DNA of 18,339 nucleotides from CAYNSB01 sp964399625 (GCA_964399625.1 CAYNSB010000061.1:1-18339), one strand, 5' to 3'; positions 1-6,940 are shown, counted from the stretch's first letter. The notes: generated by a model from the letters alone, not told the origin. Numbers and translations: made by a program.

Positions 1-685
1 ATCCGCCGCAGCGCCGAGAACCGCATTCACAATCACACTCGCAAGCGTTTGCAGATCCACTCCGCCGTTTTCTGCGGTCCCAACATCGGAGAGGAGGACT
101 TCATCAATCGGGATGTTCACCTCGGCGAGTTTGTCCGCGGCGCCGCCCGTGCCCAGGAGATCCACATGAACCTTCACATCGCGAATCTGGATGCTCTTGA
201 CGATGAACTTCTTCGACTCACCCGCGGGCTCAGCCGGCTTGGGTNNNNNNNNNNGCCTTCTTCAGGTTCTCGAGGATCACGTTGTAGTTCGACGCGCCTT
301 CCTTCTTCTCAAGGTTCACGCGGATCGCATCGAACTTGATCAGCGGCACCTCGATCACGTCCTTCGACAGCGAGGGCAGCGTCACCTCGACCTGGCCATT
401 GCCCATCGAGAAGAACTCCGTGCTCTTGAATCCTTGCGGATTCGCGATGTTCAGTTTGGTGAGGCCGACCTTGCCGGAGAACAAACCGATGTCGGCCTTC
501 TCCAGTGTCGTGTTCGTGCCGAGCGCGAACGTGCCGCCCTTCTCGACGCCGACCTTCACGAGCGTGCCGACCTGGCTGAGCAGGATGACGACGCCGATCA
601 CCACCAACGCAAAGAGCACAAACAAGACGATCGCGATCTTCTTCCCGATGCCACTCTTCTTGACGATTGCTGCCTGCTCGGCCAT
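1..685 (-). CDS. AsmA/DUF748-like membrane-anchored protein, partial, interrupted by scaffold gap
   Basis: The 5' part of a gene that runs off the left window edge. The ATG at 685 is preceded by a GGGAGGG ribosome binding site about 7 nt upstream, which fixes the start. Residues 1-15 are cytoplasmic and Lys-rich, and residues 16-38 form one strong hydrophobic membrane anchor. The following region, with segments such as LEKADIGLFSGKVGLTKLNI and a later 'LIKFDAIRVNLEKKEG', resembles the N-terminal repeats of AsmA/DUF748 envelope proteins. Members of that family span the periplasm and affect outer-membrane lipid homeostasis. Ten Ns at 245-254 break the frame: the downstream coding frame, which encodes KKFIVKSIQIRDVKVHVDLL and continues open to base 1, is entered only if the true gap length is a multiple of three. 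The gene lies 166 bp downstream of ahcY on the same strand. The family call rests on general pattern only; a planctomycete-specific family is possible. Confidence 0.6.
245..254. other. Scaffold gap (10 N)
   Basis: Ten consecutive Ns inside the AsmA-like gene. The reading frames on the two sides are not in register across exactly 10 bases, so this is a placeholder of unknown length and not a measured gap. Confidence 0.97.
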
Positions 686-757
686 TGGAATCCCTCCCGT
701 GTGTGTTGTCGAATCTCGCCGGCGACCTTTCGATCGCCAGCGATTCACTTTGCATTT

Positions 758-790
758 ACGAGCCCGAAGCCCAAGCGAGGGGTCTTCCTC
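758..790. repeat. Candidate planctomycete dispersed intergenic element
   Basis: The 166-bp gap between ahcY and the AsmA-like gene contains ACGAGCCCGAAGCCCAAGCG followed by AGG (758-780). It then has a small imperfect hairpin, with AGCGAGG at 774-780 pairing with CCTCGTT after a 6-nt loop. I recall a near-identical core (minus strand CTCGCTTGCGCTTCGGGCTC) as a frequent intergenic repeat in planctomycete genomes, but there is only one copy in this window. The rest of 686-851 shows no gene. Confidence 0.35.
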
Positions 791-851
791 GTTCTTCCAC
801 TTCGTCTCTTAGTCTCTTCGGAACTATCGCCGTCCGCAGGACCGTCTCGGT

Positions 852-2393
852 TTAGTATCGGTAGTGGTCAGGCTTGTAGGGACCATCGGGCGAGACGCTG
901 AGGTAATCGGCCTGATCCTTCGTGAGACGCGTCAACTTCGCGTTCAACTTCTCAAGGTGCAGGCGAGCAACTTCCTCGTCCAACTTCTTGGGAAGAATGT
1001 AGACCTTCTTTTCGTACGCCTTGGTGTTGGTGAAGAGTTCGATCTGCGCGAGGCTCTGGTTCGTGAAACTGTTGCTCATCACGAACGAGGGGTGCCCGGT
1101 CGCACAGCCGAGGTTCATCAAGCGGCCTTCGGCGAGGATCAGGATCGAACGGCTCTTCTGGCCCTTCCCGGCGGGGAAGATCCACTCGTCGAACTGCGGC
1201 TTGATCGTGTGCTTCTTGACGCCCGGCACCTTTGCGAGGCCGGCCATGTCGATTTCGTTATCGAAGTGGCCGATATTCGCGACGATCGCCTTGTCCTTCA
1301 TCTTCGTCATGTGGGCGGCGGTGATCACATCCTTGTTGCCCGTCGCGGTGATGAAGATGTCGGCCTCGCTGATCACGTCCTCGATCAGCACGACCTGGTA
1401 CCCTTCCATGCACGCCTGCAGCGCGTTGATCGGGTCGATTTCCGTGACGACCACGCGGCAGCCCTGGCCCTTGAGCGCCTGGCAGCAGCCCTTGCCCACG
1501 TCGCCATAGCCGAACACCACCGCGACCTTGCCGCTGAGCATCACGTCCGTCGCGCGGTTCAGCCCGTCGAGCAGCGAGTGCCGGCAGCCGTAGAGGTTGT
1601 CGAACTTGCTCTTGGTCGCGCTGTCGTTCACGTTGATCGCCGGGAAGAGCAGCGAGCCCTCCTTCGCCATCACGTACAGGCGCTTCACGCCGGTCGTGGT
1701 CTCCTCCGAGACGCCCTTGATTGTGGAGGCAAGGCGCGTGTAGCGCTTGGGATCATCGGCCATCGATGCCTTGATCGTCTTGAGGATGCAGCCCCACTCC
1801 TCCGGGTCGCTCTTGGCGTTGAACGCGGGAACCTTCCCCGCCTTCTCGAACTCCACGCCCTTGTGGATCAGCATGGTCGCGTCGCCGCCGTCATCGAGCA
1901 GCAGCGTCGGGCCGGAGCCATCGGGCCACTGCACGATCTGGTCCGTGCACCACCAGTACTCCTCCAGCGTCTCGCCCTTCCACGCGAACACCGGCGTGCC
2001 GCGCGGGTCCTTGGGCGTGCCGCCGTGCTCGGGGCGTCCGACGACGACCGCCGCCGCCGCGGTGTCCTGCGTCGAGAAGATGTTGCACGACGCCCAGCGC
2101 ACGTCGGCGCCCAGGTCGACGAGCGTCTCGATCAGCACCGCCGTCTGCACGGTCATGTGCAGCGAGCCGGCGATCCGGGCGCCCGCGAGCGGCTTCTTGC
2201 CCTTGTAGCGCTCGCGCAGCGCCATGAGCCCGGGCATCTCCTGCTCCGCCAGGCGGATCTCGTTCCGCCCCAGCTCGGCATGGGAGAGGTCCCTCACCTT
2301 GAAGTCAACGCCATCGACGAGCGTGCGGCGCTCGCCGGGCTTGAGGCTCTTGGATGAACTGGTCTTGCCGGGCTTGGATGCCATTCGCGTCAC
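852..2393 (-). CDS. ahcY: Adenosylhomocysteinase (S-adenosyl-L-homocysteine hydrolase)
   Basis: Cytosolic NAD-dependent enzyme that reversibly splits S-adenosylhomocysteine into adenosine and homocysteine, relieving product inhibition of methyltransferases. The protein has 513 residues. The substrate domain includes SLHMTVQTAVLIETL (77-91) and ASCNIFSTQD (101-110). The NAD-binding Rossmann motif GYGDVGKG is at 295-302, followed by TEIDP (317-321) and TGNKDVI (351-357). The diagnostic C-terminus KPDHYRY is at 507-513. The length fits the long bacterial form, and the first 25 residues are a Lys/Ser-rich extension. The start is GTG at 2393, because AGGAG at 2401-2405 lies 7 nt before it; the ATG at 2384 would lie 16 nt away. 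The gene follows the SahR-like regulator by 85 bp on the same strand and is probably transcribed from that promoter. Confidence 0.97.
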   Translation of the reverse strand: MTRMASKPGKTSSSKSLKPGERRTLVDGVDFKVRDLSHAELGRNEIRLAEQEMPGLMALRERYKGKKPLAGARIAGSLHMTVQTAVLIETLVDLGADVRWASCNIFSTQDTAAAAVVVGRPEHGGTPKDPRGTPVFAWKGETLEEYWWCTDQIVQWPDGSGPTLLLDDGGDATMLIHKGVEFEKAGKVPAFNAKSDPEEWGCILKTIKASMADDPKRYTRLASTIKGVSEETTTGVKRLYVMAKEGSLLFPAINVNDSATKSKFDNLYGCRHSLLDGLNRATDVMLSGKVAVVFGYGDVGKGCCQALKGQGCRVVVTEIDPINALQACMEGYQVVLIEDVISEADIFITATGNKDVITAAHMTKMKDKAIVANIGHFDNEIDMAGLAKVPGVKKHTIKPQFDEWIFPAGKGQKSRSILILAEGRLMNLGCATGHPSFVMSNSFTNQSLAQIELFTNTKAYEKKVYILPKKLDEEVARLHLEKLNAKLTRLTKDQADYLSVSPDGPYKPDHYRY

Positions 2394-2400
2394 AGTCGAT

Positions 2401-2405
2401 CTCCT
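2401..2405 (-). promoter_or_regulatory. Ribosome binding site of ahcY (decides GTG start)
   Basis: AGGAG on the minus strand, 7 nt before the GTG at 2393. It supports the GTG over the in-frame ATG at 2384, which would be 16 nt away. Confidence 0.7.
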
Positions 2406-2455
2406 ACGTCAAAGGTGTCCTGTGCTTCGTGTTTCGGTCGTCCGTTCGTCCCGCT

Positions 2456-2475
2456 CGAACCCCGGGCGGGGTTCG
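2456..2475 (-). terminator. Perfect hairpin between regulator gene and ahcY (attenuator or processing site?)
   Basis: CGAACCCC / GGGGTTCG form a perfect 8-bp stem with a 4-nt loop, starting 3 nt after the stop codon of the regulator gene. There is no U-tract on the minus strand, so full termination is doubtful. It could be a partial terminator, an mRNA stabiliser or a processing site that sets the ratio of regulator to AhcY. Confidence 0.5.
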
Positions 2476-2478
2476 TCG

Positions 2479-3438
2479 CTAAATCCTTATCGTCGCGGCG
2501 CACAACCCCGGCCCCTTGCCCTCGGGGTCGCTGGGCAGGTTGGCGATCCGCGCCTCGCCCGCGAATCCCGCCTCGCGGAACATGCCCCGCAGTGTCGCCG
2601 GCGAGAATCCCAGGTGCGCGTGCCCCATCGTCTGCCGATACTCCTCGCGATCGTGCTCCACCATGTCGATCACCAGCGCCACGCCGCCCGCGCGATCGCT
2701 CCGCAGCACGCGCCTGATTTCCTTGAGCGCGGCAACAGGCTGGGGAACATGGTGCAGCACCAGCACGCACACCGCCGCGTCCACGCTCCGGTCCTTCAGG
2801 GGCAGGCTCGACAGCTCGCCCCGCGCCAGCTGAACGTTGGGCGTCTCTCCCACGCGTCGCCGCGCCGCGTCGAGCATCGCCTCGGACTGGTCCACCGCGA
2901 TCACCCGCTCCACGTGCGGGGCGAGCAGCTCGCTGGCATTGCCAGTCCCGCACCCAAGGTCCGCGACCACCCAATCCGGGCGGATCAACGCGAGCAGCCC
3001 CGACGCGGTGAACGAGGCCCCGAACAGGCGCGAGCGCACGGCGTCCCACTCGCCCGCGACGCGCCCGAAGTACGTCTGGCTGTCGAGGCGGCGCTCGGCG
3101 AGGATCGCCGACAGGCGGCGCTGATCCTCCTCGTGCTCGCCCTCGGCACCCATCTGGGCCCGCACCGCGAGCCACAGGCTTCGCGCGGGCATCGAGAGAT
3201 CGTCGAGGACGAGGCGGTAGAGCGTCGCCGTGCCGGCGCTGCGCTTGGTCAGCCAGCCGCCATCAGAAAGTACCTTCAAGTGGCGGCTGACCGTGGACTG
3301 AGGCAATTGCACGACCCGAGCCACCTCACCCACCGAGAGTTCCTCGCTCTCCAAGAGGCGCAGCACGCGAAGGCGCACCATCTCGGAGAGAGCCGCGATG
3401 AGGTCCGTCACCTGGATGGAGTGCCTGCGGTGCTTCAT
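2479..3438 (-). CDS. sahR: ArsR-family HTH fused to SAM-methyltransferase-like domain; probable SAH-responsive repressor (SahR-like)
   Basis: A two-domain protein of 319 residues. Residues 10-75 form an ArsR/SmtB winged helix, with recognition helix STVSRHLKVL (48-57) and wing near 65-75. Residues 120-319 form a class I methyltransferase fold: motif I VVADLGCGTG (157-166), acidic loop AVDQSEAML (181-189) and post-I region ELSSLPL near 208-214. In Proteobacteria the repressor SahR has this architecture; its methylase-like domain senses S-adenosylhomocysteine and it represses ahcY and other SAM-cycle genes. The gene sits directly upstream of ahcY here, which supports that role. A perfect inverted repeat overlaps its own start codon, consistent with autorepression. 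There is no Shine-Dalgarno before the ATG. The alternative is an active methyltransferase with a DNA-binding domain; the intact GxGxG cannot separate the two. The symbol is by analogy. Confidence 0.82.
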   Translation of the reverse strand: MKHRRHSIQVTDLIAALSEMVRLRVLRLLESEELSVGEVARVVQLPQSTVSRHLKVLSDGGWLTKRSAGTATLYRLVLDDLSMPARSLWLAVRAQMGAEGEHEEDQRRLSAILAERRLDSQTYFGRVAGEWDAVRSRLFGASFTASGLLALIRPDWVVADLGCGTGNASELLAPHVERVIAVDQSEAMLDAARRRVGETPNVQLARGELSSLPLKDRSVDAAVCVLVLHHVPQPVAALKEIRRVLRSDRAGGVALVIDMVEHDREEYRQTMGHAHLGFSPATLRGMFREAGFAGEARIANLPSDPEGKGPGLCAATIRI

Positions 3439-3455
3439 CCGTTTATCCGGATGAA
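3434..3455. promoter_or_regulatory. Palindromic operator overlapping regulator start codon
   Basis: TTCATCCG (3434-3441) and CGGATGAA (3448-3455) form a perfect 8-bp inverted repeat with a 6-nt spacer. This is a typical ArsR-family operator shape. It covers the predicted transcription start (about 3448) and includes the start codon (3436-3438), an ideal position for repression. No second copy is seen before ahcY. Confidence 0.6.
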
Positions 3456-3482
3456 TGGTAGAAGCAATCCGCGTGGCGTCAA
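3455..3482 (-). promoter_or_regulatory. Sigma70-type promoter of regulator-ahcY unit
   Basis: Minus strand: -35 TTGACG (3482-3477), 16-bp spacer, -10 TACCAT (3460-3455). The -35 matches 5 of 6 and the -10 matches 4 of 6 consensus positions. The expected start near 3448 leaves a leader of only about 10 nt. The operator abuts the -10 box. Confidence 0.55.
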
Positions 3483-3501
3483 GGTGGTCGGGCGGGAGTA
3501 C

Positions 3502-4209
3502 CTACTTCTTCGCCGGCGGAGTCATCACAACCGGAGACTCTTCGGGCTTGAGTCGCAGGCTAGGTCCGGGAATCTCGCCCAAATCGCGGAGCCGCTTGGT
3601 GAGCGCCGCGTTGTTCGGATCCAGGTACATCGCCATCCGCAGCCGCTTCTTCTCGTTCTTCACGTCCTTGATGGACTTGTAGAAGTCGGCCAGCGCCAGC
3701 TGCGGCGCGACGTTGCGACCGGCGTCGAGCTTTGCGGCTGTCAGCAGCGACAGCTCAGCCCCGTCGGCATCGCCCGTGCGTGCGAGAAACTTGCCCAGTC
3801 GGATGTGGTCCGACACGGTGCCTCGCCCATCCGCGTTGCCCCGCAGGAACTTGAAGAGCTCGTCGGTGCGCCCGGAGGCGTAGTACGCCTCGGCAAGCGT
3901 GTCGCCGTACTCCTCGTTGCTGGGCGATTGGTCGTACGCGATCGTCGCGGGCTTGATCGCATTGCCGGGCTGCCCGTTCTTGATCAGGCTCTTGGCGTAC
4001 GCACACTCCACCGGCGCATCGCCCGGCTTGCGGAGCACGAACTCCTCGTAATTCTTCTGCGCTTCGGCGTAGTTTCCGGCCTCGAAGGCGCGATCACCGT
4101 GCTCCCGGAGCACGGGCAGCGGCTTGCTGGTGTTGCAACCGCTCAGCGCCGCGAGCAGCGCGGCCGAAACAACGAGCGAGCGGACGACTCGGGAACGAGA
4201 TGACGCCAT
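3502..4209 (-). CDS. TPR-containing lipoprotein
   Basis: A 235-residue secreted lipoprotein. The signal peptide has a basic start (MASSRSRVVR), a hydrophobic core and a lipobox LSGC with acylated Cys25. The mature part is helical with tetratricopeptide-like repeats, such as GDRAFEAGNYAEAQKNYEEF near 38-57, a repeat around 90-120 and another near 150-200 ending with 'AMYLDPNNAALTKRL'. TPR lipoproteins serve as scaffolds in envelope assembly or secretion; no specific partner is evident. The ATG at 4209 has GGAGG 3 nt upstream. A Pro-rich tail (LKPEESPVVMTPPAKK) ends the protein. It is encoded 63 bp upstream of the SahR-like gene on the same strand and diverges from the LigD-like gene. Confidence 0.8.
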   Translation of the reverse strand: MASSRSRVVRSLVVSAALLAALSGCNTSKPLPVLREHGDRAFEAGNYAEAQKNYEEFVLRKPGDAPVECAYAKSLIKNGQPGNAIKPATIAYDQSPSNEEYGDTLAEAYYASGRTDELFKFLRGNADGRGTVSDHIRLGKFLARTGDADGAELSLLTAAKLDAGRNVAPQLALADFYKSIKDVKNEKKRLRMAMYLDPNNAALTKRLRDLGEIPGPSLRLKPEESPVVMTPPAKK

Positions 4210-4269
4210 GGTGCCTCCGTGCAATGGTGCGCCATCGTACCGGGCGTCGGCGCTGGGGGCGCGTGTTGA

Positions 4270-4275
4270 TACCCT
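4270..4275 (+). promoter_or_regulatory. -10-like hexamer, leaderless start signature
   Basis: TACCCT lies exactly 6 nt (GTCCGC) before the ATG at 4282. There is no Shine-Dalgarno. The arrangement fits a leaderless mRNA that begins at the start codon. No convincing -35 box. Confidence 0.4.
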
Positions 4276-4281
4276 GTCCGC

Positions 4282-4662
4282 ATGTCCCGCGCCGTTTTCC
4301 TTCAGCACGCCACTCCCGACGGGGCCATGCACTACGACTGGATGGTGCAGCGGTCGGGAATGGGGCCCGGCGCGCCCCTGCTCACGTTCCGCGTGAGCGA
4401 GCGGATCGATCTGGGGCAGTCCTTCTCCTTCGAGGCCGAACGCCTGCCTGATCACCGGGCCGCGTACCTGGATTTCGAGGGGCCCATCTCCGGCAATCGT
4501 GGCGAGGTTCGCCGCGTGTGCCGCGGGCAAATGGACATCGAGCATGACGCGAACTGGCGGTGCTCGATCCGGGGCGTGCTCGGGGAAGCCGATGGTCTCT
4601 GGGAGGGTCGAGCCCGCGACGGCGGCCTGCGATGGGACTTCGTGTTCACGCGGGCGGGTTGA
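4282..4662 (+). CDS. Standalone LigD 3'-phosphoesterase-like domain protein
   Basis: A small 126-residue protein. Its N-terminus, FLQHATPDGAMHYDWMVQ, resembles the phosphoesterase (PE) domain of bacterial NHEJ ligase D, where HDxxxLHYDFRLE carries metal-binding residues. His9, His17 and Asp19 would match the PE residues His42, His48 and Asp50 of Pseudomonas LigD. The Arg that follows in LigD is replaced by Met21. Downstream, 'ERLPDHRAAYLDFEGPISG' and 'GEVRRVCRG' are features I associate with the standalone planctomycete version. In LigD this domain removes 3' phosphates or ribonucleotides from DNA ends. No ligase, polymerase or Ku gene is adjacent, so a repair role is inferred. Its stop abuts the folD stop (TGA|TCA). 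Confidence 0.6.
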   Translation: MSRAVFLQHATPDGAMHYDWMVQRSGMGPGAPLLTFRVSERIDLGQSFSFEAERLPDHRAAYLDFEGPISGNRGEVRRVCRGQMDIEHDANWRCSIRGVLGEADGLWEGRARDGGLRWDFVFTRAG

Positions 4663-5553
4663 TCAATCTCGCGCGGGCGGGGTGCGCGGGGCGCGCTCGG
4701 CCGCTTCAACCACGTTCGCCAGAAGCATCGCCACGGTCATCGGGCCCACGCCTCCAGGAACGGGGGAGATGTGCCCGGCGATGGCGCGGACGGGATCGAA
4801 GTCCACGTCGCCGATCGTTCTCATCTTGCCCGCCGCCCCGGGATCGGGAACGCGGTTCACCCCGACGTCGATCACGACCGCTCCCGGCTTGACCATGTCC
4901 GCCCTGATGAGCCCGGGCACGCCCGCCGCCGCGACGAGCACGTCCGCGGATCGCGTCAGGTCCTGCAGACCCCAGGTGTGCTTGTTGCACGAGACGACCG
5001 TCGCCTCTTTCCGCATCAGCAGCACCGCGATCGGCTTTCCCACGGCGTCGCCCGCGCCAACGACCACCGCGCGCTTGCCCCGCAACTCCACGCCCGTCGA
5101 TTCAACCATCCGCAGCACCGCCAGCGCGGTGCAGGGCACGAGCGACGATTGCCCGTACACGATGTTGCCGATGTTCGCCGGGTTCACCGCCTCCACATCC
5201 TTCTCCGGGGCGATGAGGCGCTGCACGCGGTAGGGCACGACCCCGGGCGGCAGCGGGAGGTGCACCATGATCGCGCTCACATCGTCGCGCGTGTTCAGCA
5301 GCAGCACCCGCCCCGCGATGTCATCGAATGTGGCGCTCGCGGCGAACGTGTGCAGGCGATAGTCGATGCCCAGCGCGGCGGCCGTGCGCCCCTGGTTCTC
5401 CGCGTATTGACGCGACGCCGAGTCGCCAAAGTCCGCCAGGAGCGCGTCGAGAGAGACGCGAACGCCCTGGGCGTTGAGCGCGGCGACCCGCGCCGCGACG
5501 TCCCGTCGGGTCTGCTCCGCCAGCGCCTTGCCATCGATGATCGTCGCGCCCAT
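4663..5553 (-). CDS. folD: FolD-family methylenetetrahydrofolate dehydrogenase with altered active site
   Basis: 296 residues, a normal length for FolD, which oxidises 5,10-methylene-THF to methenyl-THF (NAD(P)-dependent) and then hydrolyses it to 10-formyl-THF. It aligns without gaps to E. coli FolD through the active site. Tyr50 is kept, but Lys54 is Gln, Gln98 is His (VHLPLP instead of VQLPLP) and Asp121 is Glu (KDVEAV instead of KDVDGF). The dinucleotide site is VVVGAGDAVGKP (about 169-180), and PVPGGVGPMTVAML near the C-terminus is intact. In the human enzyme, Lys56 and Gln100 (equivalent to 54 and 98) are needed for cyclohydrolase activity. This protein may therefore be mainly a dehydrogenase. 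The ATG at 5553 has no Shine-Dalgarno but has a -10-like TATCAT 6 nt upstream. It diverges from the permease gene. Confidence 0.9.
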   Translation of the reverse strand: MGATIIDGKALAEQTRRDVAARVAALNAQGVRVSLDALLADFGDSASRQYAENQGRTAAALGIDYRLHTFAASATFDDIAGRVLLLNTRDDVSAIMVHLPLPPGVVPYRVQRLIAPEKDVEAVNPANIGNIVYGQSSLVPCTALAVLRMVESTGVELRGKRAVVVGAGDAVGKPIAVLLMRKEATVVSCNKHTWGLQDLTRSADVLVAAAGVPGLIRADMVKPGAVVIDVGVNRVPDPGAAGKMRTIGDVDFDPVRAIAGHISPVPGGVGPMTVAMLLANVVEAAERAPRTPPARD

Positions 5554-5559
5554 CCGCGG

Positions 5560-5565
5560 ATGATA
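5560..5565 (-). promoter_or_regulatory. -10 hexamer of folD, leaderless start signature
   Basis: Minus strand TATCAT (5 of 6 matches to TATAAT), exactly 6 nt (CCGCGG) before the folD ATG. ATGACC 18 nt upstream of it is a fair -35 (4 of 6). This predicts a transcript starting at or next to the ATG. Confidence 0.5.
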
Positions 5566-5608
5566 AGGGATCCCGGCGCGATCGGTCATCGGGGGAGTAC
5601 GCTTGCCC

Positions 5609-6940
5609 ATGTCCCGAGCGCTCGACCCCGACGCCAAGCCCGCGACCTCCGCGTCGTCGCGCCGTCTCGCGCCGCGCGGAGCCGGCCTCGTGGGGCTGTG
5701 CGTGCTGGTCCTGATGGTGCTCGCGTGCGTGGGTTCCTTGGGTTGGACGCTCGGATCGACGACGCGCCATCTGCCGACCGCTGAGGCGGGAGTGTCTCTG
5801 CCCGCTGGGCTGCCCCGGTACAAGGCGGGTGACCCGCGCGAGGCCCGCCTTCCGCCCAGTTGGTGGAGCATCGGCGCGGACGATGCACAACGCTTGAACG
5901 CCCTGGTGCCCGCGGATGTGGTCCAGAAGCTTTCAAACGCGCACGGAATCGAGCCGGCCGAGGTTGTCCGCCAGACCAGCGGGCCGGTGGCGGACGCACT
6001 GAGATCGCACTGGCCAATGACCAAGGACCCGATCTGGTTTGGGCTGGGCACGGACGTGCTTGGGCGCAGCCTGCTGGCTCGCACGCTCGCGGGCGGGGGC
6101 ATCTCGCTTGTGGTGGGGATCGCCGCCGCGGGGCTGGCTGTGATCATCGGCACGCTGTACGGCGCGTTCGCGGCCATGGCGGGAGGCACGATCGACGCGA
6201 TCATGATGCGCGTGGTCGATGTTCTGTACGGGCTGCCGAGCGTGCTGCTCGTCGTGCTCATCGCGGTCGCCGGAGACGCGATCCTCGACGAGTACGTTTC
6301 AAGATCCGGTGCGCGCACGGCGTGGGTGCTCGGCCAGGCCCAGGCCGAGTCGTTGGCGCGGGACGGCGATTCCTCGCTCGCGGCGGCCCAGGCGCTGCTG
6401 GCTCGTGACGGGACGCTCCGCGCGTCCCTCGAGGGTCGGGCGCTGGCCGACCCCGGGCTCCAACCCAGGCAGCTCTCTCAGGGAGCACGGGCCGCGTACG
6501 GCATCCTCACGCTCCTGGTCGCGATCGGCGGCGTCTCGTGGCTCACGCTCGCGCGCGTCGTTCGCGGGCAGGTGCTGAGCCTCAAGGCCCGGCCGTTCAT
6601 GGAGGCCGCCCGCGCGATGGGCGCCGGATGGTTCTGGCAGTTCCGAGTGCATCTGCTGCGCAACCTCGCGGGCCCGATCGTGGTGTACGCGACGCTCGCC
6701 GCGCCGCAGGCGATTCTGCAGGAGAGCTTCCTCAGCTTCCTGGGGATCGGGATCAAGCCGCCGCTGCCGAGCTGGGGCAACCTCGCGGCCGACGGGCTCG
6801 CGGAGCTCAACCCGTACCGCTCGCACTGGTGGCTCTTTGTCTTCCCGTGCGTGCTCCTGGCGATCACGCTGCTGGCGCTGAACTTTGTCGGCGAGTCGCT
6901 GCGCGAGGCGCTCGATCCCAAGCGTGCCCGCTCCCGCTGA
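5609..6940 (+). CDS. ABC transporter permease, OppC/DppC type, with large extracytoplasmic inserts
   Basis: Inner-membrane permease of the peptide/nickel (Opp/Dpp) importer class, 443 residues against about 300 for typical OppC. TM1 is at 24-48. A hydrophilic stretch of about 90 residues (50-140) precedes the conserved GTDVLGRSLLARTL (147-160). TM segments follow at 164-190 and 205-222. Residues 223-297 are an Ala/Arg-rich soluble insert between two membrane segments where ordinary OppC has a short loop. TM segments resume at 298-316, and the ATPase-coupling EAA-type loop is EAARAMGAGWFWQFRVHLLR (332-351). The C-terminus keeps 'FLSFLGIGIKPPLPSWG'. GGGGGAG at 5591-5597 serves either TTG at 5603 (5 nt) or ATG at 5609 (11 nt). 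The ATPase gene follows by 9 bp. No OppB or substrate-binding partner is adjacent. Substrate unknown. Confidence 0.88.
   Translation: MSRALDPDAKPATSASSRRLAPRGAGLVGLCVLVLMVLACVGSLGWTLGSTTRHLPTAEAGVSLPAGLPRYKAGDPREARLPPSWWSIGADDAQRLNALVPADVVQKLSNAHGIEPAEVVRQTSGPVADALRSHWPMTKDPIWFGLGTDVLGRSLLARTLAGGGISLVVGIAAAGLAVIIGTLYGAFAAMAGGTIDAIMMRVVDVLYGLPSVLLVVLIAVAGDAILDEYVSRSGARTAWVLGQAQAESLARDGDSSLAAAQALLARDGTLRASLEGRALADPGLQPRQLSQGARAAYGILTLLVAIGGVSWLTLARVVRGQVLSLKARPFMEAARAMGAGWFWQFRVHLLRNLAGPIVVYATLAAPQAILQESFLSFLGIGIKPPLPSWGNLAADGLAELNPYRSHWWLFVFPCVLLAITLLALNFVGESLREALDPKRARSR

Noticed and set aside
864..2357. Long open frame on the plus strand opposite ahcY (about 497 codons)
   Set aside because: Arg/His/Ala/Leu-rich composition typical of an antisense frame in GC-rich DNA, with no domain. 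The minus strand encodes an unmistakable AhcY.
2394..2478. SAH or SAM riboswitch in the ahcY leader
   Set aside because: Only one simple hairpin is present. I could not find a multi-helix core or conserved riboswitch motifs in 85 bp.
2224..4203. Plus-strand open frame of about 659 codons across the regulator and lipoprotein genes
   Set aside because: Low-complexity Arg-rich translation, antisense to two well-supported genes.
5554..6318. N-terminal extension of FolD through the permease gene
   Set aside because: The frame stays open upstream, but the extension matches nothing, overlaps the permease gene, and the ATG at 5553 has a promoter-like box 6 nt away and aligns with the E. coli FolD start.
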